Assembly: GCF_900156685.1 (NCBI RefSeq)
Contig: NZ_FTOJ01000011.1
Coordinates: 1-64,000 of the forward strand
DNA from: Chryseobacterium piscicola
GTDB taxonomy: Bacteria; Bacteroidota; Bacteroidia; Flavobacteriales; Weeksellaceae
DNA: 64,000 bases
Direction of reading: 5' to 3'
Of this stretch, positions 44,610-53,189 are shown one piece after another. The stretch's first letter is position 1; each line of letters begins with the position of its first letter. Below the pieces are notes generated by a model. That model was not told the origin of the DNA, ran no database searches, and worked only from the letters and a program-made list of their open reading frames with translations. Position numbers and translations under genes: made by a program.

Positions 44610-46245
44610 ATTTTTTATTTACTTTTTCTTAATTGGAAGTCTCATTGCTTGTGGGGTTTCAAAGTCTGTTAAACATATTCCTGATACCAAAAGATATTTG
44701 GTAGAGATTCCTAAAATTAGCAAAATCAACGATTCAACTTTTAGTTTTGATCAAAATTACTTAACAAAAAACAGGCAGCAACTTTGGGAATTGTACATCA
44801 AAGGCAATCCTTTGCAGTTGGGCTATAATAATGGAGCTTTAACGCTGGGTTTAATGCAGCAACAGGAAGAGATTTTCTTTTCAAAAGTAGAAACATTTGT
44901 TCCATCCAAATTTAAACAGAATCTTTTAAGAGGTTTTCTGAAATGGTACAACAGAAAAATGTATCTCCATGTGAGAGATGATTTTCAGGTAGAATTGTTG
45001 GGGTTGTCTCAATATTCTTCGGATAAATATGATTTTATAGCACCGAAATTCAGAAGAGCAATGTATCTGCATGGCGCCCACGATATTGGCCATGCAATGC
45101 AGGATTTGGCATTGGTAGGATGCTCTTCTCTAGCAGTTTGGAATGAAAACACCGAAGATGGTGATCTATTGATTGGAAGAAATTTTGATTTTTTCTTAGA
45201 TGACGATTTTGCAAAGAATAAATTGCTGGAATTTGTAGATCCAGAAATTGGGATTCCCTATATGTCGGTCAGCTGGCCAGGGATGATTGGCGTGGTTTCG
45301 GGGATGAATAAAGAAGGAATTACAGTAACAATTAACGCTGGAAAATCTAGAATTCCAAAGATAGCAAAAACGCCAATTTCTTTAGTAACAAGAGAGATTC
45401 TGCAATTCGCCAAAAATATTGATGAAGCGATTGCGATTGTTGAAAAGCGGAAAGTTTTCGTGTCTGAATCAATTTTGGTAGGAAGTGCTAATGATAGAAA
45501 AGCTGTAATTATAGAAATTTCGCCAGTAAAAATTGGGGTTTTTAATGTTGAAAATGTCGCAAAGATGGTCTGTTCTAATCATTTTCAGTCAGATGCTTAT
45601 AAAGATGATAAGATAAATAATAAACAGATATTAGAAAGTCATTCAGAATATCGTTTTACTAAGCTCAACGAGCTATTAAAATCCAATCCCAAAATTAATC
45701 CTGAAAAAATGGCTTCGATTTTACGAGATAGATCTGGGCTTAAAAATGAAAAGATAGGTAATGGAAATGAGAAAGCTTTGAACCAACTTTTGGCACATCA
45801 CGCTGTGATTTTTTCGCCAGAGAAACGATTGGTTTGGGTATCGTCAAATCCGTATCAGTTGGGTGAATTTGTCTGTTATGATTTGAATACAATTTTTTCT
45901 GTTGAACGACTAAAAACAGGAGGACTTGCGAGTTCAAATTTAAATATTGCGAAAGATTCTTTTGTGGATTCTCAAGAATTTAAGAATTATGAAGAGTTTA
46001 AAAAATTGAGTTCGCAGTTTGATGAAGATAAATTATTGTCTAATGAATTTATCAAGCATTACCAAGCACTAAATCCGGATTTTTGGGTGGTTTATTTTCA
46101 AGCTGGAAAATACTATTTCAATCAAAAAGATTATCTGAAAGCGAAAGCTGAGCTTGAAAATGCTTTAACAAAAGAAATTACTACTATTCCGGATAAAGAA
46201 AATATTCAGAAATATCTAAAGAAGACTTTGAGGAAGTTGAAATAA
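44599..46245 (+). CDS. C45-type N-terminal-nucleophile hydrolase/acyltransferase, lipoprotein (flexirubin cluster)
   Basis: 548 residues. The lipobox is GSLIACG (Cys near 18), so it is anchored outside the inner membrane. A core like the peptidase C45/acyl-CoA:6-APA acyltransferase family is visible: VGCSSLAVWNENTEDG with a candidate nucleophile Cys (near 174), then DLLIGRNFDFF, PGMIGVVSGMNKEGITVTINA and CSNHFQS. The C-terminal ~80 residues look like TPR-type helices (QAGKYYFNQKDYLKAKAELENAL). In this family the nucleophile normally becomes the N-terminus by self-cleavage, yet here it lies 170 residues inside. A role in acyl transfer or ester formation on the pigment is inferred. Confidence 0.78.
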   Translation: MKIRFFIYFFLIGSLIACGVSKSVKHIPDTKRYLVEIPKISKINDSTFSFDQNYLTKNRQQLWELYIKGNPLQLGYNNGALTLGLMQQQEEIFFSKVETFVPSKFKQNLLRGFLKWYNRKMYLHVRDDFQVELLGLSQYSSDKYDFIAPKFRRAMYLHGAHDIGHAMQDLALVGCSSLAVWNENTEDGDLLIGRNFDFFLDDDFAKNKLLEFVDPEIGIPYMSVSWPGMIGVVSGMNKEGITVTINAGKSRIPKIAKTPISLVTREILQFAKNIDEAIAIVEKRKVFVSESILVGSANDRKAVIIEISPVKIGVFNVENVAKMVCSNHFQSDAYKDDKINNKQILESHSEYRFTKLNELLKSNPKINPEKMASILRDRSGLKNEKIGNGNEKALNQLLAHHAVIFSPEKRLVWVSSNPYQLGEFVCYDLNTIFSVERLKTGGLASSNLNIAKDSFVDSQEFKNYEEFKKLSSQFDEDKLLSNEFIKHYQALNPDFWVVYFQAGKYYFNQKDYLKAKAELENALTKEITTIPDKENIQKYLKKTLRKLK

Positions 46246-46269
46246 ATGACCAATCTCAAAATAATTGGA

Positions 46270-46385
46270 AAAAAGGTTACCCCTTGGCGAAGCGCAACCC
46301 GACTTGAACGGAAATCCTTTTTTGTGGCTGGAAAAGCGTAGGCAAAAAGATTGGGAGTGGAAGGCGGAAAAGTTGCCCAAATAAT
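46270..46385. repeat. Dispersed structured element, copy 2
   Basis: It contains CGACTTGAACGGAAATCCTTTTTT, here noted by its key blocks GAACGG and ATCCTTTTTT, then AAAAAGATTGGGAGTGGAAGGCGG. The outer words GCAAC and GTTGC can pair, and the T-rich and A-rich blocks can pair. It fills the gap between two converging operons, where it could act as a transcription barrier. Confidence 0.65.
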
Positions 46386-46386
46386 C

Positions 46387-47559
46387 CTACCCGTTTTCAG
46401 GATTTACTTTATTTAAAAAAAGATAAAAACCAACGCCCAAAATAGTAGAAACAGAACTGGCCAAAATGAGACTTCCAATAATGTACTGAAGCAGGTGATT
46501 TTTCACCAATTCGAAATTGATTTCGTGATTCAGAAAGTTGGTTTCTCCATCTACGAACGGCGCACCAATAAAGAGAGAACCCGCAATAATAAACGGAATA
46601 AATGGCGGGAAACTGATGTTTGAAGAAACAAATGCCAGCACTTTGTTGAGCTTGAAAATAACAGCCAAAGATATCGTTAAAGCCGTTTGAAAACCCCAAA
46701 CCGGCGACAGACCAATGAATGCACCCAAGGCAATAGAGAGCGCTTTGGTGCGGTTGCTCCCGTCGCTTTCCAAGACATCTTCTTTGATGAAGTTCCTGAA
46801 ACTTTTCTTTCTAAAATTATGGATGAAATTTCTGGGCTTGATGTACACCAAAGCGAAAAATACCAAAATCGTATTCAGTATACTGATTCTTGTAAAATCT
46901 TTAAAAGGTCTGAAATGAGAAACTCTTTCCGCAGGATCGTACAAAACTTTTATAGGAATATTCTTCACGGGAACGTGTCTCCAGGCGGTTCGGACGATAA
47001 TTTCAATCTCAAACTCAAACTTTGGAGTATAGTACTTTTCCGGAATTTTATATAGAGGATATAATCGGTAACCAGATTGCGTATCTTCCAGCTTGATTCC
47101 GGTTTCAAACCAAAACCAAAAGTTAGAAAACCTGTTACCGAAACTGCTTTTTTTGGGAATTCCGTCTTGTGACATATTCCGGTTTCCGATAATTAAAACA
47201 TCTTCGGTTGCATTCTGTAATGCTTCAATAAAAACGGGAATGTCGTCTGGATAGTGCTGTCCATCAGAATCTATAGTAATTGCGTAGTTATAGCCAAAAA
47301 TCTTTGCTTTTCTGAAACCGATTTTCAAACCATTTCCTTTACCCTTATTTTCAGGAAGATTGATGACGGTAAGCTGAGAGTAATTTTCTAAAATTTCTGA
47401 AGTAGAATCCGTAGAACCGTCATTAATGATGATGATGTTTTGTGTATATTCTAAAACACCGTTTATTACTCTTTTTAAAGTTTTTTCGTTGTTGTAAGTA
47501 GGAATTAAAACGCAGATTTTCTTCTCGTTTATTGCATCTTGTACTTCAGAAATCAGCAT
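46387..47559 (-). CDS. Family 2 glycosyltransferase fused to DUF2062
   Basis: 390 residues. Residues 15-235 are a GT-A glycosyltransferase: VLIPTYNNEKTLKRV, IIINDGSTDST and the metal-binding ITIDSDGQH (near 97-102). Residues about 265-385 are a membrane DUF2062 domain (ALSIALGAFIGLSPVWGFQT and further hydrophobic helices). This fusion is common in Bacteroidetes pigment clusters and also resembles dolichyl-phosphate mannose synthases. It probably transfers a sugar to a lipid-linked or polyene acceptor at the inner membrane. It is the last gene of the minus-strand series, following its neighbour without a gap. Confidence 0.88.
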   Translation of the reverse strand: MLISEVQDAINEKKICVLIPTYNNEKTLKRVINGVLEYTQNIIIINDGSTDSTSEILENYSQLTVINLPENKGKGNGLKIGFRKAKIFGYNYAITIDSDGQHYPDDIPVFIEALQNATEDVLIIGNRNMSQDGIPKKSSFGNRFSNFWFWFETGIKLEDTQSGYRLYPLYKIPEKYYTPKFEFEIEIIVRTAWRHVPVKNIPIKVLYDPAERVSHFRPFKDFTRISILNTILVFFALVYIKPRNFIHNFRKKSFRNFIKEDVLESDGSNRTKALSIALGAFIGLSPVWGFQTALTISLAVIFKLNKVLAFVSSNISFPPFIPFIIAGSLFIGAPFVDGETNFLNHEINFELVKNHLLQYIIGSLILASSVSTILGVGFYLFLNKVNPENG

Positions 47560-48045
47560 TTATTTCAATGAGTTTTTTTCCGTTGCGGTCATTGTTTTAG
47601 ACTGCATTGCAAATTTTTTAATATACACTTTCAGTACGGAATTTTGCCTTGTATAGTTACTCAAAATATAGGCTTTGTCTTCTTTTAAATTCTTAGAATA
47701 TCCCACAATTTTCGGAATATTTTCTTGTATACTCATTCTGATGAGTCTCATTTCTACGTTGTTGGGGTTAGATTTTATCACGGTTTCCAACTCTGTAGCT
47801 CCAGATTTTACGAAAGATTTTCTCTTGTTTTTTTCTGTTGTCACTTTGGCTTCCAAAATTTTTGCAGCAGCTTTGTAACCTTTGATTAATGGGTCAGAAG
47901 AAGAGCTTTTATCAGCCAGTTCAATGAAGTTTTTTGCGCCTTCGTTTGAGGTATTGGCTTTAGAATAAGCATTTCTAAGGGCATCCAAATCTGATGTTTG
48001 AAAAAATAAAAACAAACCAGTGAAAAGAGATAATATCAGTTTCAT
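47560..48045 (-). CDS. Secreted helical protein of unknown function (flexirubin cluster)
   Basis: 161 residues. It has a signal peptide (MKLILSLFTGLFLFFQTS). The mature part is helical and repeats TPR-like features (LRNAYSKANTSNEGAKNFIELA; YKAAAKILEAK; NNVEMRLIRMSIQENIP). No enzyme motif. It lies between the GT2 fusion and the dehydratase gene with gaps of one base or less, so it belongs to the operon. It is probably a periplasmic helper of pigment handling. Confidence 0.72.
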   Translation of the reverse strand: MKLILSLFTGLFLFFQTSDLDALRNAYSKANTSNEGAKNFIELADKSSSSDPLIKGYKAAAKILEAKVTTEKNKRKSFVKSGATELETVIKSNPNNVEMRLIRMSIQENIPKIVGYSKNLKEDKAYILSNYTRQNSVLKVYIKKFAMQSKTMTATEKNSLK

Positions 48046-48046
48046 C

Positions 48047-48421
48047 TTAAATTTTAGTGTAATTAACAGACATTTTCAATGCAATAGTCTCGCCAAAAGC
48101 GGTAGTGTTTTTCACTTTAACTTCGGTTTCACTTTCGGTAATGATGAAACTTAAATCTAAATCTGGCGTCTCAAAAGGATTAATAATCGCCATAAATTTT
48201 ACATTGGAAGCAGATTTTAGGAATAATTTTTTTCCGGTAAACTCTTCCGTCAATTCTTTTACGATCTGCATCATACAAACACCTGGTGTTACAGGATTGC
48301 CTGGGAAATGGCCCTTAAATATTTCGTGATCTTTATTGAGGGAAATGTTGGCAATAAAACTTCCGTTTTCCGTCTTTTCAGAGGATTTTAATGTGTAAAA
48401 ATCTGTAAGAATAGTCTGCAT
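48047..48421 (-). CDS. FabZ-like hotdog 3-hydroxyacyl-ACP dehydratase (flexirubin cluster)
   Basis: 124 residues. The FabA/FabZ active-site His is present in IFKGHFPGNPVTPGVCMMQ (near residue 38). The helix normally carrying the catalytic Glu or Asp reads MMQIVKELTEEF, so the acid may sit in a shifted place. It removes water from the 3-hydroxyacyl-ACP intermediate; in polyene synthesis the double bond is not reduced, and no enoyl reductase gene is found in the cluster. One base separates it from the secreted protein gene. Confidence 0.85.
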   Translation of the reverse strand: MQTILTDFYTLKSSEKTENGSFIANISLNKDHEIFKGHFPGNPVTPGVCMMQIVKELTEEFTGKKLFLKSASNVKFMAIINPFETPDLDLSFIITESETEVKVKNTTAFGETIALKMSVNYTKI

Positions 48422-48424
48422 TAT

Positions 48425-49060
48425 TTATTCAGTTTCAGTGATTTGGAATAATTTTATATTGATTTTAAAATCTTTATGGTCTAGAAGAATCATCTCTGCA
48501 AAAGTAGGTTTTTTTGCATCAAAACTAAAATCGATTTTTTCCTTATTGCTCTTGGTATAAATGATTTGCTTGAGCAAACTATTTTCTTTGTTGAAAAACA
48601 AATAATAGCTTTTCTTCTTAGTTTTCGAGAGGTAAATTCTTGAATTTTCATTTTCAAAACTTTCGTTCACAAGGTATTTTTGCCTTAAAAGTTCCTGAAA
48701 ATCATTTTTCAAAAAATTAATAACCATTTTTTTATCTAAATCTGCCAAAACATAGTTGAGCTTAAAATCATTTTCAGAAATTTCAAAATCAATCATTTTA
48801 TTGCCAAAATCTGATGTCATCACCACCCGATGTGTGTCATCTGATATTTTTTTGATGATTAAAATTCCGCTGACGTGATTTTTATAAATATCCATCTGGC
48901 ATTTGTATACATAATCTTCTTTCGACGAAAAATATAAATTTTCAACCGTTTTTTCGAAATTTGAAATAGGTTTTACATCTTTTAGCTGGTACGTCTTACA
49001 AGAAATCAACAGCAGAAAAATTGAGCTATAAAGAAAACTCAGCAGCAGGAATCGGCGCAT
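48425..49060 (-). CDS. Lipoprotein of unknown function beside LolA-like gene
   Basis: 211 residues from the ATG at 49060 (a TTG eight codons upstream is less likely). The lipobox is LLISCKT. The mature part is beta-rich (YVYKCQMDIYKNHVSGILIIKK; RVVMTSDFGNKMIDFEISEND), like an outer-membrane lipoprotein of the LolB/LolA-like fold. It overlaps the LolA-like gene by 35 bases and so is tightly coupled to it. The pair would form a dedicated carrier-receptor system for moving the pigment or a lipid-linked form across the periplasm; this is an inference from the fold and position. Confidence 0.75.
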   Translation of the reverse strand: MRRFLLLSFLYSSIFLLLISCKTYQLKDVKPISNFEKTVENLYFSSKEDYVYKCQMDIYKNHVSGILIIKKISDDTHRVVMTSDFGNKMIDFEISENDFKLNYVLADLDKKMVINFLKNDFQELLRQKYLVNESFENENSRIYLSKTKKKSYYLFFNKENSLLKQIIYTKSNKEKIDFSFDAKKPTFAEMILLDHKDFKINIKLFQITETE

Positions 49061-49652
49061 TGATTTTGGTGTTTTTGAAAACAATATTTGTGGTGTCGCC
49101 CGAAGCTTCGGTCATATTCACTTGCGAAACGGTCGATTGGTTTTTAGGAAAATGAAGTTCAATCTGTTTGATGTATTTCAGTAATTGAGGAGATTTTGGA
49201 GTAAACTTGGCGATGTTTGAACTTCCATTTTTAAAATATGAAACTACAAATTCCGGATCGCTAAACATTTTTCCGTTAGAACTTCCTACAATTAATTTGT
49301 TGATCTTTTCAAAAGTTTTGCTTTTTGCATCCACCGAAGATTTTTTTCCTTGGTCGTTGATGAAAATTTTATTTTCCTTGAAGATAATACTGTACTGATA
49401 TGGTTTTGTGTACTTCCAGCTTAAGTTATTTGGGGATTTTAAAGACATTCTGCCTTGCGTGACAATATTTTTATCTAAAAAATCCATCTTTTTGGTCTGA
49501 ACAAAATCACTTTGCAAAGTTTTGATTTCTTTGGTTTCAGCAGAAATTTTTGTCACGAATGCTTTAGATTCGGCGCTCGTCATTGCTGTGTTCTGTGCAA
49601 AAACAAAACCTGAAATTAAGAAAAGTGTTATGAAAACTATATTTTTAAACAT
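49026..49652 (-). CDS. LolA-like periplasmic carrier (flexirubin cluster)
   Basis: 208 residues. Signal peptide MFKNIVFITLFLISGFVFAQ. The mature protein has the LolA pattern: KEIKTLQSDFVQTKKMDFLDK, then GRMSLKSPNNLSWKYTKPY and FKNTKINAPIPAAEFSL at the end. LolA folds hold lipids or lipoproteins in the periplasm. Copies in aryl-polyene clusters are thought to carry the hydrophobic product to the outer membrane. Its stop overlaps the lipoprotein gene, and its start overlaps the deacetylase stop by one base. Confidence 0.88.
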   Translation of the reverse strand: MFKNIVFITLFLISGFVFAQNTAMTSAESKAFVTKISAETKEIKTLQSDFVQTKKMDFLDKNIVTQGRMSLKSPNNLSWKYTKPYQYSIIFKENKIFINDQGKKSSVDAKSKTFEKINKLIVGSSNGKMFSDPEFVVSYFKNGSSNIAKFTPKSPQLLKYIKQIELHFPKNQSTVSQVNMTEASGDTTNIVFKNTKINAPIPAAEFSL

Positions 49653-50401
49653 TATTTTTCTGATTTAATCATTGAATCAATCGTGAAAGTCGAATACTTT
49701 TCACGTTCCAAAAATAACAATAATTCGACCAAAACTTGGTACGTTTTCTCGGAAGTGTCGTGCAGAAGAATAATGCTTCCTTTTCGCAGATTTTTTGTGA
49801 TTTTATTTAAAATTTTCTTCTCATCAGAAATTATTGTATCCAAAGAACGTGTATTCCATCCGATGCTTTTCTTATGAGTTTTTTTAATTGCTTTTGCAAT
49901 ATTCGGATTGGTAACGCCGAAAGGTGGTCGGTATAAACTGGTTTTAATTTTTCCGATTTTGAAAATAATTTCATCACACTTTTCAATTTCCTCTACCATT
50001 TTTGAAGTTGATAAAAATCCGGTATTATTAGAATGTGAAAAGGTGTGATTTCCTACTGTGTGACCTTCCGCAATAATTCTTAGAAAAGTTTCGGGATATT
50101 TTTCAATCTGTTTTCCGATGCGGAAAAATGTGGCTTTGATGTTGTTTTCCTTCAAAACATCTAAAAACTTCGGCGTAAACTCAGTAGGTCCGTCATCAAA
50201 AGTCAAAGCGACTTCTTTTATTTTCGTTCGTTTGTGGGTAAAATTGTTAACAAAATATCCTAACTGAATATCAAACGATCCCCAAATTACAACTACTGAA
50301 AATAGAATGAAACAAAAGATGTAGACCCAAATAGTTCCCTGAAACCCGAAAATAATAAGGTTGCAAAACAAGTAAAATAGGACGAAAGAATAGTGTTTCA
50401 T
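49652..50401 (-). CDS. Polysaccharide deacetylase (NodB domain), membrane-anchored
   Basis: 249 residues from the ATG at 50401 (the TTG at 50425 is less likely). Two membrane helices at the N-terminus (about 3-50). The NodB domain follows: VALTFDDGPTEFTPKF (metal-binding Asp pair near 70), HTVGNHTFSHSN (metal His near 118 and 122), RPPFGVTN and ILLHDTS. It removes acetyl groups from a carbohydrate or another N-acyl/O-acyl group. In a pigment cluster its substrate is unclear. One-base overlap with the LolA-like gene. Confidence 0.87.
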   Translation of the reverse strand: MKHYSFVLFYLFCNLIIFGFQGTIWVYIFCFILFSVVVIWGSFDIQLGYFVNNFTHKRTKIKEVALTFDDGPTEFTPKFLDVLKENNIKATFFRIGKQIEKYPETFLRIIAEGHTVGNHTFSHSNNTGFLSTSKMVEEIEKCDEIIFKIGKIKTSLYRPPFGVTNPNIAKAIKKTHKKSIGWNTRSLDTIISDEKKILNKITKNLRKGSIILLHDTSEKTYQVLVELLLFLEREKYSTFTIDSMIKSEK

Positions 50402-50434
50402 TTTTTTATGTCTGTAAACCTCCAAGGTTTGGTT

Positions 50435-51496
50435 TTAAGCCTTCTCCAGCAAAACCAAGCTATGGTCTTTTCCTCCAAGATGATTATAGAGAAGAATATT
50501 TTGAATATTTTCCCTTTTCACATCATTAATTTTCATCACTTCTGGAATCTCTTGATTTTTAAGAATCTTGCAAGCCATAAATGTTGAAAAACCACTTGCT
50601 GTATTGTATTCGCCACTCAAATGCTTGTAATAAAGTAGTGAAGAATTTGGAAATAATTCAGATGCATTTTTATAATAAACATCAGATGCAGAATCTCCAC
50701 TGAAACCAAAAATTACAGCATCAAGCTCTTCGTTTTTCAACTTATTTTTAACTAAAAAATCCTCAATGAATTGTTGAGTTTCGTTTAATTCTAATGAGTT
50801 AATAATTTTAATATCTTTCAGTTTGGCATAAGAGTTTTCAGTTTTCTCTTTTCCTAAAACAAAAAAGCTAGAACCTTCGCCCCAAATTACGCCTTCACTT
50901 TTTGAGTTTAAATAATCAACCGGAAGATTTTCTTCTTTTTTAATGGCATTGGTAAGTTTGTACAGTTCCATTGTTCGCTCGGTTTGCTCGTCTGTAGAAC
51001 CTACCAAAACATTGTCTGCTTCACCGTCCAAAATCTGAAGTTTGGCATCCAACATAGAAAATTCCAGCGAAGAAGAGCAATTAACGTAAGTGAAATTATA
51101 GCCGTGACATTGCAGTCCCAAAGCGATTTGTCCGGCAACGGTGTTGTGAGTTGACTGGATAAAAAAGGTAGGCGTCAAAAACTCTTCATCGTTATCAATC
51201 ACATTTTTCAGAAATTTTTCAGAATCTTGTGAACAACCCATTCCGGTTCCTACGATGATGGCGTCGGGTTTTTCAATTCTAGCTTCTTGTAAAGCTTTTT
51301 TGGAAGCTACGGAACTCATTTTCACTGTTTTAGACATTCTTCTGCTCATCGCTGGCGGAATGAATTCTTTGTAATTCGGTTCAATGGCTTTTAAAACTAG
51401 AACTGTATTTTCAGATTTTAAATGGTCTAAGAAATTGTCGTTTAAAGTGTCCTGAACCGAGATGCAGGCGGCACTGTTGATGTAAACGGTACTCAT
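50435..51496 (-). CDS. Ketosynthase-like / chain-length-factor-like protein with degenerate active site
   Basis: 353 residues, thiolase fold. The nucleophile Cys is kept in YVNCSSSLEFS (near 139), but the two catalytic histidines are not: the VHGTAT region reads FGFSGDSASD and the TGH region reads YKHLSGEYN. This is neither a normal ketosynthase nor a normal chain-length factor, which usually lacks the Cys. It overlaps the upstream full ketosynthase by four bases (ATGA), as KS-CLF pairs of type II systems do. It probably forms a heterodimer with it and sets chain length or priming. Confidence 0.82.
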   Translation of the reverse strand: MSTVYINSAACISVQDTLNDNFLDHLKSENTVLVLKAIEPNYKEFIPPAMSRRMSKTVKMSSVASKKALQEARIEKPDAIIVGTGMGCSQDSEKFLKNVIDNDEEFLTPTFFIQSTHNTVAGQIALGLQCHGYNFTYVNCSSSLEFSMLDAKLQILDGEADNVLVGSTDEQTERTMELYKLTNAIKKEENLPVDYLNSKSEGVIWGEGSSFFVLGKEKTENSYAKLKDIKIINSLELNETQQFIEDFLVKNKLKNEELDAVIFGFSGDSASDVYYKNASELFPNSSLLYYKHLSGEYNTASGFSTFMACKILKNQEIPEVMKINDVKRENIQNILLYNHLGGKDHSLVLLEKA

Positions 51497-52692
51497 TGTT
51501 TAGAGAAAATTAAAGTTGAACAGTTTCCTCCAAACCCAAATGAATTGGAAAGTACGTGGGTGATATTTTTCTCCTTCAGTTCTGTAACTGGCTTCAGGTC
51601 AAATTCTTCCATTTTTGTTTTGAAATTAAGATTTGGAAAAATCACATTGTTCTGCATTGCTAAAATAGAATAAACTGCTTCAATTCCCGCCGCTGCGGCT
51701 AAAGTGTGACCAGTAAACGCTTTCGTAGAACTGAATTCAGGAACTTTGTTTTCCCCAAAAATCCGAATCATTGCAATGCCTTCAGACAAATCATTGTTCG
51801 GAGTTGCGGTACCGTGAACGTTGATGTAATCGATGTTTTCTTTATTTAAACCAGAAACTTTCAAAGCTTTTTCCATTGCAAGATAAGCACCTTGCCCGTT
51901 TTCCGAAGAAGCGGTTTGGTGGTGCGCATCGTTGGCATTTCCGTAGCCGGAAAGATAGGCAATTGGTTTTTTATTTTCTTTTTTTACAATTTCGTCAGAT
52001 TCCAAAACCAAGAAAGCAGCTGCTTCGCCCAGATTAAGACCTTTTCTGTCGTTGTCGAAAGGGGTATTGTAAGAATCAGTTAAAATCATCAGCGTATTAA
52101 AACCATTCAAAGTAAACTTCGAAAGTGAATCTGTTCCGCCAACAATCACACGGTCTAGAACGCCGTTTTTAATGAGTTTTGCGCCCATCATAATCGCATT
52201 GGCTGCAGACGAACAGGCTGTGCTGATGGTAGAAACCATTCCTTTCAGACCCAACAATTCTGCAATCGCCAAAGATGAATTTCCTGCGTCGTGAGCGTCG
52301 ATGTATTTTTGCTTTTCAGGAAAATCTTCGTAGGTGTAGAAATATTTTTCGGTGACATCCATTCCTGCAACACTTGTAGAGGAAATAAGCCCGGTTTTGT
52401 ATGCGTTGATATCAGATATTCCAGCACTTTCTACGGCTTCTTTTGCAGCAACCATTCCCAATAAAGTGGTTCTCGTTGCTTTGTTATCTTCACTAAGTTG
52501 AAGTTTCCGCACAAGTTCTTCGTTAGATAATTTTATCTCGCCTGTTTTGATGCTTCCTTTATGGCGACTTTCAAACAATTCAATGTCTGAAATACCGTGT
52601 TTACCGGTTGTGAGCGAAATAAAATTTTCCTCAACATTGTTACCAATGGAGGAAATAATGCCCATTCCTGTAATGGCAATTTTTTGACTCAT
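51493..52692 (-). CDS. Beta-ketoacyl-ACP synthase, FabF type (flexirubin cluster)
   Basis: 399 residues. The active site is complete: STACSSAANA (Cys near 159), NVHGTATPNND (His near 292) and AFTGHTLAAAAG (His near 328), ending NSFGFGGNCSTLIF. It condenses malonyl-ACP with the growing chain. It is coupled to the degenerate partner by a 4-base overlap and separated from the ACP gene by a palindromic repeat. It is the most likely elongating ketosynthase of the polyene. Confidence 0.92.
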   Translation of the reverse strand: MSQKIAITGMGIISSIGNNVEENFISLTTGKHGISDIELFESRHKGSIKTGEIKLSNEELVRKLQLSEDNKATRTTLLGMVAAKEAVESAGISDINAYKTGLISSTSVAGMDVTEKYFYTYEDFPEKQKYIDAHDAGNSSLAIAELLGLKGMVSTISTACSSAANAIMMGAKLIKNGVLDRVIVGGTDSLSKFTLNGFNTLMILTDSYNTPFDNDRKGLNLGEAAAFLVLESDEIVKKENKKPIAYLSGYGNANDAHHQTASSENGQGAYLAMEKALKVSGLNKENIDYINVHGTATPNNDLSEGIAMIRIFGENKVPEFSSTKAFTGHTLAAAAGIEAVYSILAMQNNVIFPNLNFKTKMEEFDLKPVTELKEKNITHVLSNSFGFGGNCSTLIFSKQ

Positions 52693-52693
52693 C

Positions 52694-52772
52694 TTTTACA
52701 AATGTAACAATGTAGCAATGTAACAGTTTACCAATAATTGCCAGACTGTTACACTGTTAGATTGGTAAATTA
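52694..52772 (-). repeat. ATTGTTACA-type imperfect palindrome between ACP 2 and ketosynthase genes
   Basis: TAACAATGTAGCAATGTAAC and AGTTTACCAATAATTG face CTGTTACACTGTTAG and ATTGGTAAATT. It is similar to the elements at 40463 and 42033 and fills the whole gap between the two genes. Confidence 0.55.
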
Positions 52773-52774
52773 AT

Positions 52775-53032
52775 TTATTTTGTTCTGTTTTCTTCGATGT
52801 ATTTCGCCATCACTTCGATAGACTGGAAGATTTCTTTTCCTTTTTTCGGATCAGCCAATTTAATTCCGTAGTCTTTGTCTAGAAGTACAATTAATTCTAA
52901 AGCGTCGATAGAATCTAAACCAAGACCACCACCGAAAAGTGGATCTGTATCTTTGATTTCTTCTACTGCAACGTCTTCAAGGTTAAGAACTTCTATAATT
53001 TTGTTTTTTAATTCTAATTTTAAATCGCTCAT
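52775..53032 (-). CDS. Acyl carrier protein 2 (flexirubin cluster)
   Basis: 85 residues. The phosphopantetheine Ser is in GGLGLDSIDALELIV (near residue 40). It has a Gly-rich GGGLG approach to the Ser helix, different from ACP 1, suggesting a distinct partner. It lies upstream of the KS pair and is flanked on both sides by palindromic repeats. Confidence 0.92.
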   Translation of the reverse strand: MSDLKLELKNKIIEVLNLEDVAVEEIKDTDPLFGGGLGLDSIDALELIVLLDKDYGIKLADPKKGKEIFQSIEVMAKYIEENRTK

Positions 53033-53035
53033 AAA

Positions 53036-53189
53036 AATTAATTTGAAAATATGTTAATTAGATAATTTGAAAATGTTTTACAATATAACAGATGTTAGAT
53101 TTTAAATTAAAATTAGTCTGTTGAATAATTGTTGTACTTATTATGAACATTTCGCATTTTCAAATTAGCACATTTTCAAATTATCAAAT
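53036..53189. repeat. AATTTGAAAATG-type inverted repeat upstream of ACP 2
   Basis: AATTTGAAAATATGTTAATT and AATTTGAAAATG at the left face CATTTTCAAATTAGCAC and CATTTTCAAATTATCAAATT at the right. This is an imperfect 30-bp arm palindrome of about 150 bases with an AT-rich centre. It differs in sequence from the ATTGTTACA type. Confidence 0.6.

Noticed and set aside
41778..46245. CrtI-like gene as part of a carotenoid pathway
   Set aside because: No phytoene synthase, cyclase or prenyl transferase genes are near; the context is aryl-polyene synthesis.
53036..53189. AATTTGAAAATG inverted repeat as an insertion-sequence remnant
   Set aside because: No target duplication or coding remnant is visible; listed only as a repeat.
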